Assembly (NCBI GenBank): GCA_031292175.1
Contig: JARLHQ010000021.1
Location: 1-64,000 of the forward strand
DNA from: Humidesulfovibrio sp.
GTDB taxonomy: Bacteria; Desulfobacterota; Desulfovibrionia; Desulfovibrionales; Desulfovibrionaceae
Direction of reading: 5' to 3'
Length of the DNA stretch: 64,000 nt
The notes under the pieces: model-generated
Databases searched by the model: none
Told to the model about the DNA's origin: nothing
What the model saw: the letters and a program-made list of their open reading frames with translations, nothing else
Part shown: positions 1-8,957 of the stretch, in pieces
Layout of the letters: each line of letters begins with the position of its first letter
Numbering within the stretch: the stretch's first letter is position 1
Translations under genes and position numbers: made by a program

Positions 1-18
1 GTTTTTGCGCAAAATTTC

Positions 19-47
19 TTGACCTCATTGCCGTGGCGCGATAGGGG
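19..47 (+). promoter_or_regulatory. candidate promoter of the tRNA-Thr gene
   Basis: TTGACC at 19-24 matches the -35 consensus at five of six positions. A 17-base spacer leads to TAGGGG at 42-47, a poor -10 that keeps only the leading TA. It sits 23 bases before the tRNA, the right distance for a stable-RNA promoter. The G-rich stretch after the -10 could act as a stringent-type discriminator. The weak -10 keeps this tentative. Confidence 0.35.
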
Positions 48-69
48 CTTGCGTCCGTCCGCGCGAAGC

Positions 70-145
<76 letters not shown>

Positions 146-241
146 GCTTTCCCCCCCCTTCCCGTCTACCGAGGCGCCGACCTCCCGATGCTCCGCCGCG
201 AGGCCGGGCGCACGCTCGTCATATGCTTTCGTCCGCCGCGC

Positions 242-2836
242 CTAGCCCGGCTTTTGCGCGGCATCTTCCGGCCGGGCGAAGGTGTAGTTGCCCTTGAAGA
301 ACTCGTCCACATACCAGCCGATCTGCCCGTCGTCGGAAAGCAGCATGTCCAGCAGGCGCATGGCCCCCAGAAGCCGCCCCACCATGTCGAGCTTCTGCTT
401 GAGGTCGCTCTCGGTGTGCTTCTTGATCACGCCGTGCACCATGTCGCCCTTGATCTCGGTCTTGAAGCCCAGGCGCTTCAGGATCTGGGCGATCAGGTTG
501 GCCCGCCGCGAGCGCCGCGCGATGTCCGCCGCGCCGCCCTTGAAGGAAAAGGCGATGTAGTTGTCGTTGATGGAGGGGCCGCAGAAGCTGTCCACCACGG
601 CGAAGTGGTAGCCCAGGCGCGTGTTGAAGTTCAGATAGTGGTCGCTCACCACGGCGTAGCTGGGGCCGCCCATGCTGCCGTCGGCGTCCGGGTTGGTCAT
701 GAGGGATTCGGCCACGATGCTGGCGAAGCCGGTGAGGCTGACGCCCACGCCGCCCAGCCAGCGCACGCCGGGGTCGGTCATGCCATGCAGCAGGGCCTGG
801 AAGGGCGCGCTTTTGACGTGCTCCAGCGCCACGAGTTTCTTGGGCGCGGTCGGGGTGAGCCCGCCGCCCATGTCCACCACCAGGATGTTCATCGGCAGGC
901 CCGCGCGCAGGCGCACCGCGCCCTTGGCGTCCTCCATCGTGTCGCCGATGTCGAACATCTCGCGCATGGCCATCTCGTGGACAAAGCGGATGACATCGTG
1001 CAGGGAGCGGCAGCCCTCGGGCGAAAAATTGAGCGCCTTGGGGTCGGTGAGGGTCAAGGGGGCCATGCGCTTGAGCGCCTCCTGCGCGGCCTTGTACACC
1101 GGGCTGCCCTTCATGAGATTCACGCAGGCCCTGTCGCGCGCGAGTTCCGGAACGACGCCCCGGTAGACGATGTGGTTGGTGGCGTCCAGCGTGATGTCTT
1201 CGCCGGGGGCGATGGTCCGGGTGGCGTCCGCAAGGCCCACCAGGGTGGGCACGCCGAACTCGCGCGCCACGGAGGCCATGTGTCCGGTGACGCTGCCCAC
1301 CTCGGTGATGATGGCCCGGATGCGGCCCAGGACCGGCACATAGGTGGGCGAGGTCTGCCGGGCCACCAGGATGACGCCCTGCGGCACGGCGGCCAGGTTG
1401 TGGTCGCTGGTCAGGATATAGGCCGGGCCTGCGGCGCTGCCGGGCGCGGCCATTTCGCCGCCGCGCAGGAGGATCTCACAGCCCGGGATGGGCTCGGCCT
1501 CCGGGGCCAGCGCGCATTCGCTTTTGTCTGCCCGGGTTGCGCCCAGAGGCCGCGCCTGTAGGATGAACAGCCGCCCGTTCTGGTCCTGGGCCCACTCGAT
1601 GTCCAGCGGCTGGCCATAATGTTCCTCCAGCCGCACGCCATAGGCCGCCAGCTGCTTGATTTTGGCCTCGTCCAGGCAGGGGACCGCGCGCTCGGCCTCG
1701 GGCACTGGCTCTTCCCGGATGCCGTCCTCGGCGCGCAGGCGCAGACGCGCGGCCTTCTGGGCCACCTCGTGCCGCAGCAGCGTGGAATCCACGCGGCGCA
1801 CGCTGTAGAAATCCGTGCTGGCGGAACCCTCCACCACGCTGACGCCCAGGCCCCAGGCCGCGCTGATGAGGATGTCGTCCTGGCCTGTGCCGGTGGGGTC
1901 GCCGGTGTACATGACACCGCTGGCGCGCGCGTCGACCATGGTGACGCAGAGCACGGCCATGACCACGTCGTCGTCGGAGTAGCCCATGCTGCGGCGGTAG
2001 TAGACCGCGCGCGGGGTGAAGGTGCTGGCGACGACCTCCTTCCAGGCCTGGCCCAGGCTGGCGGCGCTTACGTTCAACACGGTGGCGTGCTGCCCGGCGA
2101 AGGTGGCCTCGGAGTCCTCGCATGTGGCGCTGGAGCGCACAGAGACGCGCACGTCCGGGCCGTAGAGCCGGGCCAGCTCGTCCATGAGCCGGGCCATGCC
2201 CTGGGCCAGCTCGTCCGGCAGCTCCGCGGCCAGGATCATGGCCTGGATTTCCCCGCAGATGGCCATGAGCTTCTCCGTGTCCTTCACGTCGATGCGCCGC
2301 ATGCGCCGCTCAATGCGCTCGTTGAGGCCGCTGGCCTTGAGGAAATGCTGGCAGGCGTAGGCGCTGACGGCGAAGCCCTGCGGCGTGGGCAGGCCCGCGC
2401 GGTTGGCCACTTCGCCCAGGTTGGCGGCCTTGCCGCCCACCTCGTCGGCCAGTTCCGCCGAGAGCGTGCGCAGGGGCAAAATGAGCTCACCCTTCCTGAT
2501 GCGCTTGCGGTGCACCAGATCGCGCAGCACGCTGACGCCGATGCGCTCCGTGGCGTCGAACAGGCCGGGGTACTTGCCGTTGGACAGGGCGTTCAGATCC
2601 TCGGCCAGATCGTAGACCAGGCTTATCAGGTCCTCGGACAGGGCGAGCACCTGGTCCAGGGTGAAGGGCTTGTTCTCGTACAGCAGGTGCTCGAACTCGG
2701 TCAGCAGCTCAAGCGCGCGGTTGTTCTTGATGAGCAGGCTTTTGAAAAGCCCGTACTTGCGCTTGACCGCCTCCGTGTCCCCGGAGCGTCCCGTCTCCTT
2801 GTCGCCGCGGAGGAGCATGTTCAGAAACTTCAGCAT
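242..2836 (-). CDS. PEP/pyruvate-binding, PEP-synthase-like phosphotransferase with atypical C-terminal domain
   Basis: 864 residues. The ATG at 2836 is chosen because GGAG lies 9 bases upstream; in-frame codons further upstream encode low-complexity sequence. Residues about 60-450 carry the ATP-grasp-like PEP synthase/PPDK N-terminal domain, with DEVGGKAANLGE, SVRSSATCED and a GQHATVLNV stretch. The swivelling phosphohistidine domain is intact, with TGHMAS and catalytic His519 followed by REFGVPT. The TIM-barrel PEP/pyruvate domain of true PEP synthases is absent. Residues about 600-864 form an unrelated region ending in LLSDDGQIGWYVDEFF. Such proteins exist in deltaproteobacteria without a firm function. 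It likely moves phosphate from ATP through His519 to an unknown acceptor. It is divergent from the sugar cassette at 3036. Confidence 0.85.
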   Translation of the reverse strand: MLKFLNMLLRGDKETGRSGDTEAVKRKYGLFKSLLIKNNRALELLTEFEHLLYENKPFTLDQVLALSEDLISLVYDLAEDLNALSNGKYPGLFDATERIGVSVLRDLVHRKRIRKGELILPLRTLSAELADEVGGKAANLGEVANRAGLPTPQGFAVSAYACQHFLKASGLNERIERRMRRIDVKDTEKLMAICGEIQAMILAAELPDELAQGMARLMDELARLYGPDVRVSVRSSATCEDSEATFAGQHATVLNVSAASLGQAWKEVVASTFTPRAVYYRRSMGYSDDDVVMAVLCVTMVDARASGVMYTGDPTGTGQDDILISAAWGLGVSVVEGSASTDFYSVRRVDSTLLRHEVAQKAARLRLRAEDGIREEPVPEAERAVPCLDEAKIKQLAAYGVRLEEHYGQPLDIEWAQDQNGRLFILQARPLGATRADKSECALAPEAEPIPGCEILLRGGEMAAPGSAAGPAYILTSDHNLAAVPQGVILVARQTSPTYVPVLGRIRAIITEVGSVTGHMASVAREFGVPTLVGLADATRTIAPGEDITLDATNHIVYRGVVPELARDRACVNLMKGSPVYKAAQEALKRMAPLTLTDPKALNFSPEGCRSLHDVIRFVHEMAMREMFDIGDTMEDAKGAVRLRAGLPMNILVVDMGGGLTPTAPKKLVALEHVKSAPFQALLHGMTDPGVRWLGGVGVSLTGFASIVAESLMTNPDADGSMGGPSYAVVSDHYLNFNTRLGYHFAVVDSFCGPSINDNYIAFSFKGGAADIARRSRRANLIAQILKRLGFKTEIKGDMVHGVIKKHTESDLKQKLDMVGRLLGAMRLLDMLLSDDGQIGWYVDEFFKGNYTFARPEDAAQKPG

Positions 2837-3035
2837 GCCTGGGGTCTCCAGTGTGTGGAGCGGTTCGTGGGCGGATGCGCGGCAGGAGGGCGCGCCGGGC
2901 AGTCCATGACCACCGTACGGGATGGCCGCAAGGCTTGCAAGAGGCCGCGCCACTCCGCAAGCGTGGCGATGCGCGGCATTGCGGGGCCGGGGCAAAGAGG
3001 CTATGGTCCCGCGCAGCCAAGGAGCATGTCCGTTT

Positions 3036-3737
3036 ATGTACAAGCACAAGCGCATCCTGTGCACCATCAACGCCCGCGGGGGCAGCAAAGGCATTCCCGG
3101 AAAGAACCTGCGCGAGCTGGGCGGCCTGCCCCTCATCGCCTGGTCCATCCGCGAGGCCCGGCGTTCCGCCTACATCGACCGGGTCATCGTCTCCTCCGAC
3201 GACGAGGCTATTCTGGCCGTGGCGCGCGCCCATGGGGCTGAGACGCCCTTCCTGCGCCCGGCGGAGCTGGCCCGGGACGACACCCCCGGCGTGGATCCGG
3301 TGCTGCACGCGGTCTCCGCCCTGGCGCCCGAAAGCTACGACTATGTGGTGCTGCTCCAGCCCACCTCGCCCCTGCGCACGGTTCAGGACGTGGACGGCGC
3401 CATCGCCCGTTGCCTGGACAACGCCTGGCCCTGCCTCATCGGCGTCGCCGAGGCCGAGAGCAGCCCCTACTTCACGTTCAGCATGGCCGAGGACGGACGC
3501 ATGGCCCCGGTCATCGCGCAGGAGCGCTTCCACACGCGCAGGCAGGATCTGCCCCGCTGCGTGAAGCCCAACGGCGCGGTGTACGTGGCCGATTGCGTCT
3601 GGCTGGCGAAAACGCGGAGCTACCTGACCCCGGAGACGCGAGGCTACGAGATGCCCCGCGAGCGCTCCTGGGACATCGACGAATTGCTGGACTTCGACAT
3701 CTGCGAACTCATTCTGAAAAAGGCCGGACGCATCTGA
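3036..3737 (+). CDS. acylneuraminate/CMP-sugar cytidylyltransferase family protein
   Basis: 233 residues, a usual length for this family. The nucleotide-binding signature INARGGSKGIPGKNLRELGG is at residues 11-30, followed by LIAWSI, the SSDDEAI metal/sugar segment, and LLQPTSPLR near residue 109. The end WDIDELLDFDICE is typical of NeuA/LegF/PtmB relatives. The ATG at 3036 has AAGGAG 11 bases upstream; the ATG at 3026 is out of frame. It probably activates a nonulosonic or related acidic sugar with CTP. It stops two bases before a Gfo/Idh oxidoreductase and forms an operon with it. No synthase of the NeuB type is nearby, so the sugar cannot be named. Confidence 0.88.
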   Translation: MYKHKRILCTINARGGSKGIPGKNLRELGGLPLIAWSIREARRSAYIDRVIVSSDDEAILAVARAHGAETPFLRPAELARDDTPGVDPVLHAVSALAPESYDYVVLLQPTSPLRTVQDVDGAIARCLDNAWPCLIGVAEAESSPYFTFSMAEDGRMAPVIAQERFHTRRQDLPRCVKPNGAVYVADCVWLAKTRSYLTPETRGYEMPRERSWDIDELLDFDICELILKKAGRI

Positions 3738-3739
3738 AT

Positions 3740-4801
3740 ATGAACAGCGTGAACAGACAAGAATTGCGCGCCGCTGTCATCGGCCTGGGCGGCATGGGCC
3801 GGCGGCACGTGGCCGCCCTTGACGTTTTGGGCATCCCCGTGGTGGGGCTGTGCGACATGAACCGCAAGGCCGCCGAGGAATTCGCCGCCGGCCGCCCGGA
3901 GCATCCCGCCACGGTCTCCGACTGGCGCGACCTGCTCTCCCTGGGCGGCATCGACCTGCTTTGCATCGCCACCAACGGCCCCAGCCACCGCGACATCGTG
4001 CTGGCCGCTGCGGCGGCGAAGATTCCCTTCGTGCTCTGCGAAAAACCCATGAGCACCAGCGGCGCGCATGCGCGGGAGATGGCCGCGGCCTGCGCGGCCA
4101 TGGGCACCAGGCTGGGTGTGAACCTGTGCCGCCGGTTCCTCACGCGCTGCCTGCTGTTCCGCCAGGCGCTGCAAAAGGGCCTGGTGGGACGTCCCCGGCG
4201 CTTCTGGTCCATCGTGGGCGGCGGCGGCGTGGGCTGTGTGGGCCTGCATTATTTCGACTACGCGGGCTGGCTGTTTGACGCCAGGCCCGTCTGGGTCAGC
4301 GCGGAACTGACGCGGAACCCCGCCCAGAACGTGCGCGGCGCGCAGTTCTTTGATCCAGGCGGACAGGTGAGCGTGGGCTTCGAGTGCGCCGACGGCTGGC
4401 GCTTCGTGGGCGATTTCGAATTGTCCGAGGACGTCCCCAGGGCCTCGCGCTGCATTGTCGTGGGCACCGAGGGCGTGGCCGAGACCGACGACTTCACGCC
4501 GCCGCCCGCCGGAGCGGCGTGCGCCACGGCCCGGCCCCTGGACCAGCGCCATGTGGCCAAGACGCGTCTGGTGCAGCCGGAGCCCGTCCCCCTGGACCAC
4601 GGCCCCGCGCTTGACATCGTGCAAGCCACGGCGGACTGCCTGGCCGACCTGGTGGGCGCGTGCGCCTGCCCCACGGTCCAGGCGGGCATCGAGTCCGTGG
4701 ACGTGGTGCTCGGCGCGCACCTCTCGTCGCGGAACGGTGGCGCGCGCGTGCCCCTGCCCCTCAGCGGCGCGGGCCTGCAGTTCGACGTGCCCATCACCTA
4801 A
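3740..4801 (+). CDS. Gfo/Idh/MocA family NAD(P)-dependent oxidoreductase
   Basis: 353 residues. The Rossmann motif GLGGMG is at residues 15-20. The family signature EKPMS near residue 100 is the loop whose Lys holds substrate and nicotinamide. A C-terminal alpha/beta substrate domain follows. The ATG at 3740 starts two bases after the cytidylyltransferase stop, implying translational coupling. It likely oxidises or reduces a sugar or sugar nucleotide hydroxyl in the same pathway as the CMP-sugar enzyme, comparable to PtmF-like enzymes in nonulosonate loci. The substrate is unknown. Confidence 0.85.
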   Translation: MNSVNRQELRAAVIGLGGMGRRHVAALDVLGIPVVGLCDMNRKAAEEFAAGRPEHPATVSDWRDLLSLGGIDLLCIATNGPSHRDIVLAAAAAKIPFVLCEKPMSTSGAHAREMAAACAAMGTRLGVNLCRRFLTRCLLFRQALQKGLVGRPRRFWSIVGGGGVGCVGLHYFDYAGWLFDARPVWVSAELTRNPAQNVRGAQFFDPGGQVSVGFECADGWRFVGDFELSEDVPRASRCIVVGTEGVAETDDFTPPPAGAACATARPLDQRHVAKTRLVQPEPVPLDHGPALDIVQATADCLADLVGACACPTVQAGIESVDVVLGAHLSSRNGGARVPLPLSGAGLQFDVPIT

Positions 4802-4834
4802 GCCCCGCAAGCCCCCGGAAAGGAACCGCCTCCC

Positions 4835-5821
4835 ATGACCGCATCCGCACCCTCGGCCAGCCCCCTGCGCGTGGGCCTCATCGGGGCCGGGCTCATCGCC
4901 CGGCAGCATCTGCTCGCCATGTCCCGTCTGCCGGACGTGCAGGCCATGGGCATCGCCTCGCGCACGCGCGCCAAGGCCGAGGCCCTGGCCTCTGAGTTCG
5001 CCGTGCCCCTGGTGGCGGACTCGCCGGAGGAGCTGGTGCGCCAGGCCAGGCCCGACGCCCTCATGGTGCTCGTTTCGCCCCAGGCCATGGCCGGAATGGC
5101 CTTTGCCTGCCTTTCCTTCGGGCTGCCGCTTTTTCTGGAAAAGCCCGTGGGCCTCAGCGTGGCCGAGGCCGAGGACGTGGCCCGGGCGGCGGAGACGTCC
5201 GGCGCGCGGACCATGGTCGGCTTCAATCGCCGGCACTATTCCGTGTTCCGCCAGGGTTTGGAGAAGATCCGCGAACGCGGGCGGCTTCTGGCCGTGCACG
5301 TGGAGGGCAACGAGCGCATGGCCGTGGCGCGCGCCACGGGCCGTTTTTCGGACGAGGTGCTGCGGGCCTGGCTCTTCGCCAACGCCACGCACACCATCGA
5401 CCTGCTGCGCCACTTCGGCGGCGAGCCGGAGCAGGTGTTTTCGCTGTGCGCCAGCCTGCGCGAGCCCTTGGGCGATCAGTTCTCGGCCTGTCTGCGCTTC
5501 CGGGATGGGGCGCTCGGCTCGTACACGGCCAACTGGCATTCCCCGGGCGGCTGGGGCGTGGTTCTCAAGGGCGAGGGCGTCACCGTGGAGTTCAAGCCCT
5601 TGGAGACCGGGCGCGTGGCCTATGCCGATGGCGCGACCCTGACCCTGGAGCCCGAGCCCGACGACCAGGGCGTCAAGCCCGGCTTCGTGGGGCAGCTCCG
5701 GGCCTTTGCCCGGCTTGCGCGTACGGGCGTGCTGGACGCGCCTTCGCAGAGCCTCGCCGGTGCGCTTCTGACCATGCGGCTGGCTGGGCAATTGGCCGCC
5801 GAGCCACGGCCCCTGGGGTAG
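4835..5821 (+). CDS. second Gfo/Idh/MocA family oxidoreductase
   Basis: 328 residues. The N-terminal dinucleotide-binding motif is GLIGAGLIA. EKPVGLSVAEAE near residue 101 is the conserved catalytic-Lys loop. A later segment (FANATHTIDLLRHFGG) carries the His typical of the active site. GGAAAGGAACC precedes the ATG. It is the third gene of the 3036-5821 operon and only distantly similar to its neighbour, so the two probably act on different positions of one sugar rather than being a recent duplication. The substrate is unknown. Confidence 0.84.
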   Translation: MTASAPSASPLRVGLIGAGLIARQHLLAMSRLPDVQAMGIASRTRAKAEALASEFAVPLVADSPEELVRQARPDALMVLVSPQAMAGMAFACLSFGLPLFLEKPVGLSVAEAEDVARAAETSGARTMVGFNRRHYSVFRQGLEKIRERGRLLAVHVEGNERMAVARATGRFSDEVLRAWLFANATHTIDLLRHFGGEPEQVFSLCASLREPLGDQFSACLRFRDGALGSYTANWHSPGGWGVVLKGEGVTVEFKPLETGRVAYADGATLTLEPEPDDQGVKPGFVGQLRAFARLARTGVLDAPSQSLAGALLTMRLAGQLAAEPRPLG

Positions 5822-5853
5822 ACTCCCCTCCCCGGCGGTTGCGCCTGTCCCTG

Positions 5854-5891
5854 CGCGCTGGCAGTTTTTCAGCGCGGACCTAGATTTTTTA
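5854..5891 (+). terminator. probable intrinsic terminator of the CMP-sugar operon
   Basis: CGCGCTG (5854-5860) pairs with CAGCGCG (5870-5876) around a nine-base loop. A run of six T follows at about 5886-5891 after a short gap. It lies 33 bases after the last oxidoreductase stop. The gap between stem and T run makes it imperfect. Confidence 0.45.
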
Positions 5892-5967
5892 TCCAATCCG
5901 ACCGATAAGTGTTTTTCGGGAACGTTCAGCTCGTCCCTCTGACCAGGGGGTGAGGAGAAGCGCCATT

Positions 5968-7029
5968 ATGTTCGAAGCCACCCGCCAGCGTCCCCGCATC
6001 CTGGTGGCCGATGATGAAAGCATCATCGCCATGCAAATCGGTGAGCTGCTGGAGGCCGAGGGCTTCGAACTCGCCGGGGTTGCGGGCACGGCCTCCCAGG
6101 CCGTGGACATGGCGAGGCGGCTCCGGCCGGACCTCGTGCTCATGGACATCGTCATGCCCGGCGGCGGGGCGGAGGAGAACGGCGGCCCGGCGGACGGCAT
6201 CGACGCCTGCGCCCTGATCCAGCGCGACCTGCACATCCCGGTGGTGCTGCTCTCGGCCCACGGGGAGGAACACTTCCTGCGGCGCGCCCGGCGCGCCCTG
6301 CCCAGCGCCTACCTGCTCAAGCCCTGCCAGAACACGCAGATCCGGGCGGCCATAGAGGTGGCCCTGGCCCTGCGCGTCCACAGCGACCCGGCCGCGCCCT
6401 TCCGCCTGCGCGAGGCGCACCACCGCATCAAGAACAGCTTTTCGCTGCTGCACAGCATGTTGCGCTTTCAGGAGATCCAGACCGCCGACCCCGTGGCGCG
6501 CCATTCCCTGGCCGACGCCGGGGCGCGGGTGCTGGCCCTGTCCAAGGCGCACGAGGCCATGGGCAACGCCTCGCCAGAGGCCCTGGTGGACGCCCGGGTT
6601 CATGTGGAGTCCCTGGCGCGCACCCTGTTCGAGGCCCAGGCCCCGCCACCGCCCCAGGCCGCGCTGTCCCTGGATCTCCGTGTGGAGCCCGTGGGGCTGC
6701 TGTCGGCCCAGGTGGTGCCCTGCGCCATCTTCCTGGCTGAAGGCCTCACCAACGCCATCAAGCACGCCTTTCCCGGCGGCAGGCGTGGCACCATCCGCGT
6801 GGAGCTGCGCGCCCTGGACGGCCAGGTCGAACTCAGCGTCGCGGACGATGGCGTGGGATTCGGGGGCGATCCGGAGGAGCTTGGCCGCAATTCCTTTGGC
6901 CTGCAATGCTTGCGGGCCGCGGCGGAACAGTTGGAGGGCACGGCGGTCTTTGGCGCGGAGCCGGGCCACGGCGCGCGCGTCAGCGTGCGTTTTCCCCTTG
7001 GCGGGGACTACCAGAGCCGGTCGGCGTAA
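5968..7029 (+). CDS. receiver-HisKA_2 hybrid sensor histidine kinase
   Basis: 353 residues. The N-terminal receiver domain (about 1-125) has the acidic pair in VADDES, phosphoacceptor Asp in LVLMDIVMPG, and conserved Lys in YLLKP. Residues about 150-230 are a HisKA_2 dimerisation domain with REAHHRIKNSFSLL; the first His of HHRIKN is the phosphorylation site. The C-terminal ATPase domain has EGLTNAIKHAF, DDGVGF and FGLQCLR. The ATG at 5968 is preferred over the in-frame GTG at 5950 because GAGGAG sits 10 bases before it. No membrane segment is present, so it is cytoplasmic and probably receives phosphate through its receiver. Its 3' end overlaps the convergent phosphoesterase by 22 bases. Confidence 0.88.
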   Translation: MFEATRQRPRILVADDESIIAMQIGELLEAEGFELAGVAGTASQAVDMARRLRPDLVLMDIVMPGGGAEENGGPADGIDACALIQRDLHIPVVLLSAHGEEHFLRRARRALPSAYLLKPCQNTQIRAAIEVALALRVHSDPAAPFRLREAHHRIKNSFSLLHSMLRFQEIQTADPVARHSLADAGARVLALSKAHEAMGNASPEALVDARVHVESLARTLFEAQAPPPPQAALSLDLRVEPVGLLSAQVVPCAIFLAEGLTNAIKHAFPGGRRGTIRVELRALDGQVELSVADDGVGFGGDPEELGRNSFGLQCLRAAAEQLEGTAVFGAEPGHGARVSVRFPLGGDYQSRSA

Positions 7030-7763
7030 ACCGAGGGCAGCCCCTTTTCGATGATGGCCGCGGCGGTCTTGGCGATGTCGTAGGTCACGAAGCGCACTTT
7101 CAGCGTGTCCGGGGCGTCTTTCGTCCCCGGCTCCCACACCAGATACTTGGCCTTGTTGTTGCCGTCGCGCGGCTGGCCCACGGCCCCGGCGTTGATGATG
7201 TGGCGCGCCGTCCGGTCCAGGGTGAGCGTGCCCTTGCCGAGGGTCTTGCGCTCGATCTTGTCGCGCTCGTCCCCGGCAATGAGGCTGATGCGCTCCAGGT
7301 CGTGGGTGTGCCCGGCGAAGCACAGGCGGTTCGGATAGAGGGCGAAGGCCTCGCGGAGGTCGTTGTCGTCCAGCTCGTACAGATACTTGGAGACCAGGCC
7401 GGGCGGGCAGCCATGCACGAAGAGCGCGCCTTCCGCCTCCAGGGTGCGGGGCAGGGTGCGGAAGTACATGAGCGCGTCGTCGGACAACAGCGCGCGCGTG
7501 CGGTCGAGCGCCCGGCGCGCTTGCGGGTTGAACCAGTTCCGCGCCTGGGCCTCCACGAGGCCCTGTTCGTGGTTGCCCAGGACCGACTCCACGCCGCGCT
7601 CGCGCAGGAGCTTCACGCAGGCGTCCGGCTCCGGGCCATAGCCCACCATGTCGCCCAGGTTCACCATGCGCGTGATGTTCCTGGCGTCGATGTCCGCCAG
7701 CACGGAGAGTAGGGCCTCCAGGTTGCCGTGGACGTCGGAAAGGACAGCGATGCGGGTGCTCAT
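7008..7763 (-). CDS. calcineurin-like metallophosphoesterase (YfcE/MJ0936-type)
   Basis: 251 residues with the full set of metal-binding motifs of small phosphodiesterases in order: SDVHGN near residue 9, GDMVGYGPEP near 38, GNHEQ near 63, HGCPPG near 118 and GHTHD near 146. These ligate two divalent metals. The family hydrolyses phosphodiesters or diadenosine-type substrates; the substrate here cannot be read from sequence. Its stop lies inside the 3' end of the kinase gene on the other strand. It is divergent from the LytTR regulator. Confidence 0.85.
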   Translation of the reverse strand: MSTRIAVLSDVHGNLEALLSVLADIDARNITRMVNLGDMVGYGPEPDACVKLLRERGVESVLGNHEQGLVEAQARNWFNPQARRALDRTRALLSDDALMYFRTLPRTLEAEGALFVHGCPPGLVSKYLYELDDNDLREAFALYPNRLCFAGHTHDLERISLIAGDERDKIERKTLGKGTLTLDRTARHIINAGAVGQPRDGNNKAKYLVWEPGTKDAPDTLKVRFVTYDIAKTAAAIIEKGLPSVYADRLW

Positions 7764-7908
7764 GGCGAAAGGCTACATCAGCGCGGGCTTGTCCGCAAGC
7801 CAGCCTTGCGCCGGGCCATGATTTGCGGCACAACGCCAGGTGAGGCTTCGCCTCGCGCCCGCCGGCCGAACCCGGGCGCAACGTCAGCGCCATCTGGAAA
7901 CCGCGCCC

Positions 7909-8802
7909 ATGGCCAAGCTCAAGACCCTGCTGCTGCACCCGGACCCGCTCGTCCGCCGCGACCTGCGCCAGGCGCTTTCCGGCGCGGGCTTTCTTTCGGT
8001 GCTGGGCGAGGCCGTCACGGCCTTCGAGGCCATGGAGCTCATCGAGGCCATTCCCTACGGCGCGCTCTTCCTCTCCCTCGACCTGCCCGGCGGGGTTTCC
8101 GGTTTGGAGCTTGCGCAGATGCTCTCCGGCCGGAAGAACAAACCCGCCCTTGTATTTCTCGCCACGGGCGAGGGGCAGGCCTACGCCGCCTTCGAACTGG
8201 GAGCCACGGACTACCTGCTGTGGCCCGCGTCGGAAGAACGCGTGCAGAAGACCCTGGCCAAGCTTTCGGAGTTCAAGGCCCGCTTCCGCGAGGTGCCCAT
8301 GCCCGAGAAGTGGGACGAGGCCCAGCCCCAGGCCGTGCCGGACTGGGACGGCGGCTGGGCGGACGGGGACGAGAAGACCGTGTCCCTGCCCCTTGAAGAC
8401 GACGAGCAGGACCATTTCCTTTCCGCCCTGAAGCAGGCCTGGGATACGAACCAGGCGCGCACGCCGGAGATTGAGAAGCTGGCCGTGAGCCAGGACGGCC
8501 GCATGTTCCTGGTGCCCTATGGCCAGATCGTGTTTGTGGAGGCCTACGAGGACTACTCGTACGTGCACACGGCGCAGCAGAAATATCTCACCAGCTACCG
8601 CGTAAAGTACCTGGAGGAGCGCCTGGCCCCGCACCGCTTCTTCCGCGTGCACCGCAAGTATCTGGTGAACCTGGACATGGTGACGGAGATCGCGTCCTTG
8701 CCCGGCAGCAACTTCATGCTGCGCACGGCCGGACGCACGCGCATCGAACTGCCCATCAGCCGCAGGCGCATCGCGAGCCTGAAGCAGGTGCTGGGCTTCT
8801 AG
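7909..8802 (+). CDS. LytTR-family response regulator
   Basis: 297 residues. The receiver-like domain (1-125) has Asp in FLSLDLPGG at the usual phosphoacceptor position. The N-terminal acidic cluster is reduced to LLHPDP, so phosphorylation may be weak or absent. After an acidic linker, residues about 195-297 form a LytTR DNA-binding domain, including IVFVEAYEDYSYVHT and FFRVHRKYLVNLD. LytTR proteins bind direct repeats with a beta-rich fold. The ATG at 7909 fits the start of the receiver fold; no strong ribosome site is visible. No partner kinase is adjacent on this strand, but the HisKA_2 kinase at 5968 is a candidate. Confidence 0.85.
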   Translation: MAKLKTLLLHPDPLVRRDLRQALSGAGFLSVLGEAVTAFEAMELIEAIPYGALFLSLDLPGGVSGLELAQMLSGRKNKPALVFLATGEGQAYAAFELGATDYLLWPASEERVQKTLAKLSEFKARFREVPMPEKWDEAQPQAVPDWDGGWADGDEKTVSLPLEDDEQDHFLSALKQAWDTNQARTPEIEKLAVSQDGRMFLVPYGQIVFVEAYEDYSYVHTAQQKYLTSYRVKYLEERLAPHRFFRVHRKYLVNLDMVTEIASLPGSNFMLRTAGRTRIELPISRRRIASLKQVLGF

Positions 8803-8957
8803 CCGGAGGGCGGGAGGCGCGGCCTTCCGTTCACCGTTTTCCCGTCGCCGTCCGTCGAATGAAACCGCCCGCAAGGCGCGCCCAGGTGGTACACACCGGG
8901 CCAAGCGGGTCCGAGGCGAGAACGAGGCCTGGCCCCGCCGCCCGAGGAGGACAGATC

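Noticed and set aside
3644-5896. 750-codon minus-strand frame across the two oxidoreductases
   Set aside because: It is a shadow of both Gfo/Idh/MocA genes, rich in Gly/His/Ala without motifs.
5917-5925. GGAAC sequence resembling an ECF (EcfG-type) -35 before the HisKA_2 kinase
   Set aside because: No matching -10 at the right spacing, and EcfG signalling is an alphaproteobacterial system.
8859-8957. Longer N terminus for the acetate-CoA ligase
   Set aside because: The ATG at 8958 has an excellent GAGGAGG site and matches the family start; upstream codons are Pro/Arg-rich.
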